Positions 8,698 to 14,111 of a stretch of DNA of 14,111 nucleotides are shown here, in pieces. The stretch is from JAOZTV01 sp965371805 (GTDB taxonomy: Bacteria; Acidobacteriota; Aminicenantia; UBA2199). The DNA is taken from NCBI GenBank assembly GCA_965371805.1, contig CBDUZW010000091.1, positions 1 to 14,111 on the forward strand, given 5' to 3'. Position numbers and translations under genes: made by a program. Numbering within the stretch: the first letter of the stretch is position 1; every line of letters starts with the position of its first letter. The notes under the pieces are model-generated. The model saw only the letters and a program-made list of their open reading frames with translations, was not told the DNA's origin and did no database searches.

Positions 8698-9972
8698 ATG
8701 AATAAAGAAAATGATATAAGCAATAAAAAAATATTAATTGTCGAAGATAGTCTCTCCTTTTCCAAATTGGTAAAAAAGAAAATATTTGATGAACTCGAGA
8801 TAGATTGTGATATTGCTGCATCATTTAAAGAGACTGTTATGAGGGTGGATAATTATAATGATGTCTATTATATGGCAATTATTGACCTGAACCTGCCGGA
8901 TTCGAGTCAAGGTGAAGTTATTGATTTTATTCTGAAAAAGGGAATTCCTGTAATAGTTGTTACGGCTGATCTAAATAAGGAAATCAGAGATAGAATAACG
9001 AAAAAGCGAATCCTTGATTATTTTGTAAAAACCGGTGAGCAGATCCTTGATCAGATGATTGCTTATATTAAAAGACTTTCTTCAAATCAAGCTAAGAAGG
9101 TCCTGATAGTAGATGACTCTAAGTCATCAAGGTTTGTAATAAAAACCCTGCTTAAAGTCCATAAATACCAGATCTTAGAAGCTGAAAACGGTAAGGAAGC
9201 ACTTGAGGTCCTGGATAGAGAGAAAGATGTGAAATTAGTCATCACTGATAACGTGATGCCTGTTATGGATGGTAATGAACTTATCGTAAATATAAGGAAA
9301 AAATATTCGAAAGACTTAATGGCGGTTATAGGGATATCTGCTTATGGCTCAGGACTTATGTCTGCAAATTATTTAAAAAGAGGGGCAAATGATTTTATTA
9401 CCAAACCATTTGTAATTGAGGAGTTTTACCAGAGAATAAATATGAATCTGGAACATTTGGAGTTTATTCAAAACCTGAGAGATCTATCTATCAAAGATTT
9501 TCTTACAGGTATCTTTAATAGAAAATATTTTTATACTACTGGAAAATCTGAATTTAATAAATATATTAAGAAAGGGGAATCTGTTTTTATTGCCATGATA
9601 ACAATTGACCAGTTTAAATCTATAAATGATGATTTTGGACAGGATGCCGGTGATAAAGTTATCATCAAGATTTCATCATTATTAACAGAAGAATTTCCAT
9701 CAGGAGAAAATATTACTGCCCGGTTGGACGGGGTAGTATTCGGCATTTTATTTTTTAGAAAAAATATGGAACAAATTACAAATTCCTTAGAATCTTTCAA
9801 ACAAAAAATAGAAAAAGAGCAATATACAAGTAAAGGCAGAAGTTTTAATTGTACTGTTTCCATTGGGCTTCTTGATGTTAAGGATAGTAATTTTGAGGAT
9901 GCAGTGAAGAAAACTGATGCACTCCTCAATCAGGCAAAAAAATCAGGAACTAACCAGTTCATTTCAGGCTAA
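8698..9972 (+). CDS. Tandem receiver response regulator with degenerate GGDEF domain
   Basis: Signal-transduction protein of 424 aa, cytoplasmic, with no membrane segment. REC1 spans about residues 10-127: acidic Glu16/Asp17, likely phosphoacceptor Asp63 (IIDLNLPD), Thr89 and Lys111. REC2 spans about 133-250: Asp139/Asp140, phosphoacceptor Asp184 (VITDNVMP), Ser214 and Lys236 in TKPF. Both receivers look phosphorylatable. The GGDEF-family domain (about 262-424) keeps DFLTGIFNRKYF, IDQFKSINDDFGQDAGD and SIGLL, but the signature is DGVVF (344-348) preceded by Arg342, and the first metal Asp of the usual DIDxFK motif is Thr302. No RxxD inhibitory site is seen. Diguanylate cyclase activity is therefore unlikely; a binding or scaffold role is an inference. 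No histidine kinase is nearby. Part of the domain is duplicated at 11481-11509. Confidence 0.9.
   Translation: MNKENDISNKKILIVEDSLSFSKLVKKKIFDELEIDCDIAASFKETVMRVDNYNDVYYMAIIDLNLPDSSQGEVIDFILKKGIPVIVVTADLNKEIRDRITKKRILDYFVKTGEQILDQMIAYIKRLSSNQAKKVLIVDDSKSSRFVIKTLLKVHKYQILEAENGKEALEVLDREKDVKLVITDNVMPVMDGNELIVNIRKKYSKDLMAVIGISAYGSGLMSANYLKRGANDFITKPFVIEEFYQRINMNLEHLEFIQNLRDLSIKDFLTGIFNRKYFYTTGKSEFNKYIKKGESVFIAMITIDQFKSINDDFGQDAGDKVIIKISSLLTEEFPSGENITARLDGVVFGILFFRKNMEQITNSLESFKQKIEKEQYTSKGRSFNCTVSIGLLDVKDSNFEDAVKKTDALLNQAKKSGTNQFISG
9781..9809 (+). repeat. Direct repeat copy 1, inside the GGDEF domain
   Basis: These 29 bases match 11481-11509 at 27 positions, including an exact 22-base run (9788-9809 against 11488-11509). 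The copy encodes NSLESFKQK within the degenerate GGDEF domain and is read in the same frame in both places. Confidence 0.85.
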
Positions 9973-10068
9973 GCTTTTCCTTTTTAATGTTTTTAATACT
10001 TTAATAATCTTGCATGACACTAAAAATAGATAATCAATTTATTTTTCCATTAATTGAGTGGGGTAGGT

Positions 10069-10188
10069 TTGGGTAAAAAATATTATGATGAATTAGTAAA
10101 AAACAAAAATTATGGACATGGTAAATTTATAATACTGGAAATAAATACCAAATATGATGTCAAAAAACAACCTTATTCGAAATATTAA
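10069..10188 (+). other. Possible 39-codon ORF or gene remnant in the 9973-10266 gap
   Basis: A TTG-started frame of 39 codons with a purine-rich GGGGTAGG just upstream. It encodes a Lys/Tyr-rich peptide beginning (M)GKKYYDELVKNKNYG and ending KQPYSKY, with no family I recognise. The rest of the 9973-10266 gap is AT-rich. It shows only the downstream promoter at 10232-10260 and T-rich tracts after the receiver gene, without a convincing hairpin. This could be a small gene, a decayed end, or chance. Confidence 0.15.
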
Positions 10189-10231
10189 GGCTAAAATTTA
10201 AGATAAACCTTAAAAATTAAAGCTAAAAATG

Positions 10232-10260
10232 TTGAAAAGTTTTAAATATTATACTATAAT
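10232..10260 (+). promoter_or_regulatory. Promoter giving a leaderless ATPase mRNA
   Basis: TTGAAA (10232-10237), a 17-base spacer and a perfect TATAAT (10255-10260) match consensus at 11 of 12 positions. The ATG at 10267 begins seven bases after the last base of the -10, where transcription normally starts, so the mRNA would have no leader. This agrees with the absence of any Shine-Dalgarno sequence before this gene. Confidence 0.7.
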
Positions 10261-10266
10261 TTATTC

Positions 10267-11412
10267 ATGTATTTTAAAAGAGATATAAAAGATTCTATAA
10301 AAGATTCCATAATTAATAATAATAAAATTATTATTTTATATGGTGCAAGGCAGGTTGGAAAGACCACATTTCTTAATAAAATGATTAATTCACTTCCCTA
10401 TAAAACATTATTTATTAATGGGGATGAAATGGTTTACAATGAAATTCTTTCTTCAAGGGATCTATCAAAATTGAAATTACTAGTGCATGGGTACGATCTT
10501 CTATTTATTGATGAAGCACAAAGGATCACAGATATTGGTATAAATTTAAAAATACTTTATGATCAAATACCAGGCCTTAAGATCATTGCTAGTGGTTCCT
10601 CCTCTTTTGAACTTGCAAACAAAATTAAAGAACCTTTAACTGGAAGAACAAAAACATTCAGTCTATATCCAATATCAGTAACTGAGCTATTATCGGTATT
10701 TACTCCAATAGAGATAAACATTAAGATTGAAGAAATGCTAATCTATGGGCAATATCCAGAGATATTGTGTACTGGAAATATGTTCGATAAAGAAAAATTA
10801 TTAACAGAATTAAGTTCCTCTTATTTATATAAAGATATTTTAGACCTATCTACAATTAAAAACCCGGATAAATTAAGAAAATTATTACAACTGCTGGCTT
10901 TTCAGATTGGAGGCGAAGTATCCTATCATGAGATTGGTAAACAATTAGCTCTTAGTAATGAAACCGTAAGTTCATATATCGATCTTTTAGAAAAATCATT
11001 TGTTATATTTAAACTTGGAGGTTTTTCCAAAAATCTTAGAAAAGAAGTATCCAAAAAGCATAAAATATATTTTTATGATCTAGGGATAAGAAATGCAATA
11101 ATTAATAATTTTAATGCTCTGGAAAACAGAAATGATCAGGGACAATTATGGGAAAATTTTATCATTCTTGAAAGATTAAAATTTAATTCAAATAGGTGTT
11201 ATTTGCCAAATTACTATTTCTGGAGACTCTATAGTGGTGCAGAGTTAGATTTTGTTGAAGAAAAAAATGGGGAAATATTTGGGATAGAAATAAAATACCG
11301 TAAAATAAAAAAAAAAATTCCTCTGTCCTGGACAGAGACTTACCCTGAGGCAAAGCATAAAATTATTACTTCTGATAACTTTTTAAGCTTTATAACAGAT
11401 TTTGATTTTTAA
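10267..11412 (+). CDS. AAA-type ATPase with C-terminal DUF4143 domain
   Basis: Predicted P-loop ATPase of 381 aa from the large AAA_14/DUF4143 family; the cellular role is unknown. The Walker A motif is GARQVGKTT (26-34) with Lys32. Walker B is LLFIDEAQ (78-85). A sensor-like IIASGSSSFEL (106-116) follows, with an arginine in GRTKTF (126-131). The C-terminal half (about 195-350) has a winged-helix-like stretch and then YFYDLGIRNA, LWENFI and AELDF...GIEIKY, with Asp328, Glu341 and Lys343 spaced as in PD-(D/E)XK nuclease folds. That resemblance is noted for this family, but nuclease activity is not shown. The gene has its own promoter and no Shine-Dalgarno site, and it sits in an accessory-looking stretch. 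Such genes are often multicopy and horizontally moved, which fits the neighbouring repeats. Confidence 0.88.
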   Translation: MYFKRDIKDSIKDSIINNNKIIILYGARQVGKTTFLNKMINSLPYKTLFINGDEMVYNEILSSRDLSKLKLLVHGYDLLFIDEAQRITDIGINLKILYDQIPGLKIIASGSSSFELANKIKEPLTGRTKTFSLYPISVTELLSVFTPIEINIKIEEMLIYGQYPEILCTGNMFDKEKLLTELSSSYLYKDILDLSTIKNPDKLRKLLQLLAFQIGGEVSYHEIGKQLALSNETVSSYIDLLEKSFVIFKLGGFSKNLRKEVSKKHKIYFYDLGIRNAIINNFNALENRNDQGQLWENFIILERLKFNSNRCYLPNYYFWRLYSGAELDFVEEKNGEIFGIEIKYRKIKKKIPLSWTETYPEAKHKIITSDNFLSFITDFDF

Positions 11413-11441
11413 GTAAATTAGAACCCTAAAATAAATAGAAG

Positions 11442-11606
11442 ATGGGACAAAAGAAAAAGGGAACAGGCAAGAATTTTTTAAATTCACTAGAATCTTTCAA
11501 ACAAAAAATTGATAAAGAAAAAATCACAAATAATATGGTTAAGAGTCTTCAAAAGCTCGGATATAACGTTGATTTAACAAAAAAAGAAGGAATAGATGCT
11601 GCGTAA
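11442..11606 (+). CDS. 54-aa ORF carrying a duplicated GGDEF-domain segment
   Basis: ATG-started ORF, unrecognised, beginning 29 bases after the ATPase stop with only a weak AGAAG upstream. It encodes a basic N-terminus (MGQKKKGTGK), then NSLESFKQKIDKE (residues 14-26). That segment matches the receiver/GGDEF protein at 12 of 13 residues in the same frame (27 of 29 bases). The C-terminus reads MVKSLQKLGYNVDL and then a Lys-rich tail. The LxKLGYxVxL pattern is reminiscent of the ends of some transposases, but this is weak. It may be a chimeric remnant left by duplication, or a genuine small protein. It has no clear promoter of its own and could be read from the ATPase transcript. Confidence 0.35.
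   Translation: MGQKKKGTGKNFLNSLESFKQKIDKEKITNNMVKSLQKLGYNVDLTKKEGIDAA
11481..11509 (+). repeat. Direct repeat copy 2, inside the 54-aa ORF
   Basis: Second copy of the segment at 9781-9809, 27 of 29 bases identical, in the same reading frame. Confidence 0.85.
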
Positions 11607-11646
11607 TTTATAATCTATTTTCATAGTAGGCAAGAAAGGTTCCAAT

Positions 11647-11681
11647 CGTACGATTTTGTCCGTTTCGTGAGGTGACCCCTA
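11647..11681 (+). repeat. Left inverted repeat flanking the SUMF1-fold gene
   Basis: This 35-base arm matches the reverse complement of 12771-12805 at 31 of 35 positions. The conserved blocks are CGTACGAT, TTGTCCG, TCGTGAGGT and ACCCCTA; mismatches are at arm positions 9, 17, 18 and 28. Its outer edge sits in a 12-base perfect palindrome, AATCGTACGATT (11645-11656). It is markedly richer in G+C than its surroundings, and similarity ends sharply on both sides. Confidence 0.85.
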
Positions 11682-11741
11682 CCTGTTTGAGGAATTTCCA
11701 AAAACAAAAACGACAGAAGGAATATTATATTTTAAACTATT

Positions 11742-12590
11742 TTAATCTGTACTTACTATCCGAAATCCCAAGTTGTTGAAACGGTATGTTGGTTTATAGT
11801 AGTTTCTAAAAGCGGAACGGAGGGGACCGGCATTAAATACCCAACTACCCCCACGATGAACGCGGTATGCTCCATTGATAGGACCTTTAGGGTTCTTTTC
11901 CGGTGATATAGAATAGTAATCTTTTCCATATCGATCTGAGCACCATTCCCATACATTGCCACTCATATCGTGGAGTCCCAGTTCATTTGGTCTTTTAAGA
12001 CCAACTGGATGAGTCATATCATCTGCATTTCTTTCGTACCAGGCAAACAGGAAAGGGACATTGGCTCCACTATACTTATATCCTTTTGATCTGTTTCCCC
12101 CTCTTGCCGCTTTCTCCCATTGTGCTTCGGTAGGTAATTGGATATTCTTCCCAGTTTTTCCAGACAGCCATATGCAAAAACTATTTGCATCATCCCATGA
12201 TATATATATTACAGGGAATTTTTCCTCATTTTTTCTTATTAAATAGTTACCCCTTGAACCATTGATATGAGAAATATTTTTTGAACAATAGTTGTATTTC
12301 TTTCCAGTTTGATTTAGGAAATAAACATACTCCTCTACAGTGATCTCATACTTTGTAATAAAATAAGTATCAAGAAAAACCACATGAACAGGTTGCTCAT
12401 TGGATAATTCTTTTGAACCCATGGTAAATTTTCCTTTCTCAACTTTTACAAAATTTTTCATAATATCATCTACTGTAACGGCAAAGGTAGAACCGACCAA
12501 TAAAAGCATCATAAATACCTGTTTAAAAAAAGTAATACGATAACTGCATTTGTCAAATATTTTAATAAAATGGAAATTTTTAATAAACAT
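11742..12590 (-). CDS. Secreted SUMF1/FGE-sulfatase-fold protein
   Basis: The 282-aa protein has an N-terminal signal sequence (hydrophobic core about 25-37, likely cleaved after STFA) and a formylglycine-generating-enzyme-like domain (about 46-280). Landmarks are FVKVEKGKFTMGS, the YFITKYEITVEEY stretch, FPVIYISWDDANSFC, LPTEAQWEKAARGG (152-165), GLHDMSGNVWEWCSD (205-219), RGGSW (246-250) and LGFRIV. The copper-binding cysteine pair of true FGEs, expected shortly after GGSW, is absent: the stretch reads VFNAGPLRSAFR. Sulfatase activation is therefore unlikely, and no sulfatase gene is near. The true role is unknown. The start at 12590 fits a promoter that leaves almost no leader. An ATG at 12512 (AGG upstream) is the alternative but would cut off the basic part of the signal. 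The gene lies between two 35-base inverted repeats. Confidence 0.85.
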   Translation of the reverse strand: MFIKNFHFIKIFDKCSYRITFFKQVFMMLLLVGSTFAVTVDDIMKNFVKVEKGKFTMGSKELSNEQPVHVVFLDTYFITKYEITVEEYVYFLNQTGKKYNYCSKNISHINGSRGNYLIRKNEEKFPVIYISWDDANSFCIWLSGKTGKNIQLPTEAQWEKAARGGNRSKGYKYSGANVPFLFAWYERNADDMTHPVGLKRPNELGLHDMSGNVWEWCSDRYGKDYYSISPEKNPKGPINGAYRVHRGGSWVFNAGPLRSAFRNYYKPTYRFNNLGFRIVSTD

Positions 12591-12599
12591 CTTAACCCA

Positions 12600-12628
12600 A
12601 TAATACCAAACTTAATTTGTTTTTTCAA
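12600..12628 (-). promoter_or_regulatory. Promoter of the SUMF1-fold gene, nearly leaderless
   Basis: On the minus strand, TTGAAA (12628-12623), a 17-base spacer and TATTAT (12605-12600) match consensus at 10 of 12 positions. Nine bases separate the -10 from the ATG at 12590, so a transcript starting seven bases downstream would carry only two or three bases of leader. If the downstream ATG (12512) is used instead, the leader is about 80 bases. Confidence 0.55.
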
Positions 12629-12770
12629 TTGTTTCGATTTTATACGGATATCTGAAAGTTGAAATACCTGTATATCTTGAATTGTTAAAGAGGTTGTTTC
12701 TGTTTCCATATATAAAATTAATTGATAAAATTTTCCTTTATAAAAAGTAAAAGAAAAAAAATCTTTCATA

Positions 12771-12805
12771 TAGGGGTAACCTCACGATTCGGACAATATC
12801 GTACG
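12771..12805 (-). repeat. Right inverted repeat flanking the SUMF1-fold gene
   Basis: Reverse-complement partner of 11647-11681, 31 of 35 identical. It bounds a 1159-bp unit (11647-12805) holding only the SUMF1-fold gene and its promoter. No clear target-site duplication is seen just outside the two arms. On the minus strand its GTGAGG lies ten bases before an ATG at 12769 that opens an 86-codon frame, but that frame overlaps the SUMF1 gene and is unrecognised. Confidence 0.85.
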
Positions 12806-12844
12806 TTAAGCTTTTTGCAAAACACTCTTAATCATTGTGTATAA

Positions 12845-12973
12845 GTGCAATTGGATAAAAATAATAATTTAAATTCGACAATATTTATTAATGCTCCACC
12901 ATATAATAATGAAAGTTTAATATATAGTGCAATTCTTGAAGAGATTAATTCAACATTTACTAAGTTATTTTAA
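12845..12973 (+). other. Possible 42-codon ORF, perhaps a 3' gene remnant
   Basis: A GTG-started frame just after an in-frame TAA. It encodes a peptide containing TIFINAPPYNNESLIYSAIL and ending in TFTKLF. The composition looks protein-like, but I recognise no family and see no Shine-Dalgarno site. It may be the tail of a gene lost when the inverted-repeat unit arrived. The surrounding 12806-13152 stretch has no other gene that I can support; it contains the palindromic terminator at 12972-13008, and 13009-13152 shows nothing notable. Confidence 0.2.
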
Positions 12974-13008
12974 AAAAATATCGTAAGTGTGTAGTACTAC
13001 ACGCTTAC
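12972..13008 (-). terminator. Strong palindromic terminator downstream of the GDPD-family gene
   Basis: Bases 12983-13008 form a 26-base near-perfect palindrome: an 11-bp stem with one G-U pair (GTAAGTGTGTA against TACACGCTTAC) around GTAC. On the minus strand it is followed two bases later by TA and then a run of seven T (12978-12972). It lies 145 bases past the GDPD-family stop and should end that transcript. On the plus strand no T-run follows. Confidence 0.65.
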
Positions 13009-13152
13009 AAATAATTGACGCAATTGGTAAACAACGTCCATTTCTATTGGTACTATTTGGGATTACTATCTTTGTTCTAAAGTGGAACAGAAAATAGTAT
13101 GAGATAAGAAAACAATTTCAAATATTACAAATAAATAAGATTTAGTAATATA

Positions 13153-14100
13153 TCATTTTTCTGAATAATAGTCAGTATAGAATCCATCAACTCCAATAGA
13201 ATAATAAAAATCGATATCTTCTTGTTTGTTTATAGTATGAGTGAATACATATTTTCCAATTTTATGTAATCTATTTATAAACTCGTTATTCATGTGGTTT
13301 GAATCCGTTGTAGGCATTGTAATAATTGGGATTTCATAATCCTCTAAAAATTGATATCTGCAGTCTGTGTCACATTCCCCCATACTAACATTATAAGTTG
13401 TAAATATTAGGGAATAAAATCTTCTATACTCGAATTCAATATCCAGGATATAATTAATATCATCAGGTTTATAAATTTGAGGAATAATTTTTTTCATAAG
13501 CTCAGGATTTATTTCTTCAATTTCATTAATCATCATCTGCATATTTTCTTCAGTCCATTTTTTTATATCAATTACAAGAAAAGCATCTTTTTTCTCTTCA
13601 ATTAATTCCAGAAGCTGTTTAAATGTAAGAAGAGTATATTTGTTTTTGTACTTTAGTTTAAGAAATTCTTTTGTTGATATGTCATCTATACTTTTGTTAA
13701 GTCCAATTTGTATTTCATGCTTACTGTGAAAACAAACTAAATTTTTATCTTTTAATAAATATAAATCAACTTCAAACCATCTTTTTCCTTCAGAATAGTT
13801 TTTATAGAAGGCTTCCAGTGAGTTTGAATAACTAACATGATCAATTCCACCTAAGGCATGAGCAATTAACTGTCCTTTCTTTTTAGGTTTAAACCATTTT
13901 ACGGAAATATCTAAAATTTGAGAAAAAATTGTAATATTATTATTTGTCGCATAAAGGATATATTCATTTTGTTTATATCCTGAATCAGATGGAGTAATTT
14001 CTAAAGTACCTGAACCAGCAAGATTATCATATACTTTTTTTTGATTAATTTCAATATGATGTACGAGTCCATAACATATTAGATTTAAAAGAATTTTTAA
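13153..14100 (-). pseudogene. GDPD/PI-PLC-like phosphodiesterase gene lacking a start
   Basis: The frame is open for 315 codons from the TGA at 14101-14103 to its own TGA stop. It contains no ATG, GTG or TTG before an internal ATG at 13542, which would remove the catalytic half. The domain is a glycerophosphodiester phosphodiesterase TIM barrel. IAHALGG has the catalytic His at 13858-13860. NSLEAF follows, then FEVDL (Glu 13771-13773, Asp 13765-13767), FHS (His 13726-13728), and near the C-terminus THTIN and GVDGFYTDY. The Arg after the first His is replaced by Ala, as in a PI-PLC/GDPD-like subgroup. About 78 residues precede the domain. The first codons lie inside the 49-bp end repeat, so the 5' end has probably been replaced or cut off. 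A non-standard start codon is the alternative. Confidence 0.65.
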
Positions 14101-14108
14101 TCACCATA
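14060..14108 (-). repeat. Right arm of 49-bp perfect inverted repeat
   Basis: Reverse complement of bases 1-49 without mismatch. On this side the minus strand reads three extra bases (GAA) before the repeat, giving a frame that ends EYGD and a TAA about 35 bases before the repeat boundary. That pattern would fit the 3' tail of an element gene lying outside the window, but this is inference. Confidence 0.9.
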
Positions 14109-14111
14109 TTC

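Noticed and set aside
11626..11682. A structured RNA (riboswitch-like) spanning GTAGG to CCTAC around the left inverted repeat
   Set aside because: Only the outer five bases pair clearly, no known class fits, and no gene lies downstream on the plus strand. The paired inverted repeat explains the conservation better.
12509..12769. 86-codon minus-strand ORF between the right inverted repeat and the SUMF1-fold gene
   Set aside because: It overlaps the SUMF1 gene start in another frame, matches no family I know, and spans a good promoter. It is probably chance, although a GTGAGG sits ten bases upstream.

Overview
The window is an AT-rich bacterial segment of about 14.1 kb. It has clear sigma70-type promoters, good Shine-Dalgarno sites on the housekeeping genes, and UAA/UAG/UGA all used as stops. 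The ileS-lspA-lgt-rluD cluster, a tryptophanase, a MuiA-like envelope protein, a tandem-receiver/GGDEF protein, a SUMF1-fold secreted protein and a DUF4143 ATPase together suggest an anaerobic Gram-negative-type bacterium. A spirochaete, an FCB-group lineage or a Delongbacteria-like lineage would all fit, but the sequence alone does not settle this.

Layout. Positions 1-49 are one arm of a 49-bp perfect inverted repeat; the other arm is at 14060-14108. A tryptophanase gene (211-1587, +) follows and ends in a hairpin terminator that overlaps the 3' end of the convergent rluD-like gene. Positions 6669 down to 1638 (minus strand) form a compact operon: ileS, lspA, lgt, rluD family. It contains two overlapping gene junctions, and the downstream gene at each starts with TTG. 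Divergent from ileS is a muiA-like gene (6857-8575, +) with an extended -10 promoter. A REC-REC-degenerate GGDEF gene (8698-9972, +) follows with a near-consensus promoter.

From about 9973 to the end the window looks accessory. A DUF4143-family ATPase gene (10267-11412) has a promoter placed so that its mRNA would be leaderless. A 54-codon ORF repeats, in frame, a piece of the GGDEF domain. A SUMF1-fold gene (minus strand) lies between two 35-bp imperfect inverted repeats (31/35 identical), so the unit 11647-12805 looks like a one-gene cassette or transposon-like element. After a small ORF and a strong palindromic terminator comes a GDPD/PLC-family gene with no usable start codon, whose 5' end runs into the 49-bp repeat.

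Functional links. Housekeeping work (isoleucyl-tRNA charging, lipoprotein maturation, rRNA pseudouridylation) is in one operon. TnaA would make indole, pyruvate and ammonia from tryptophan. The receiver protein probably signals by binding partners rather than by making c-di-GMP. The right-hand third shows repeated rearrangement or insertion. The points most worth follow-up are the inverted-repeat-bounded SUMF1 unit, the 49-bp repeats at the window ends, and the duplicated GGDEF segment.
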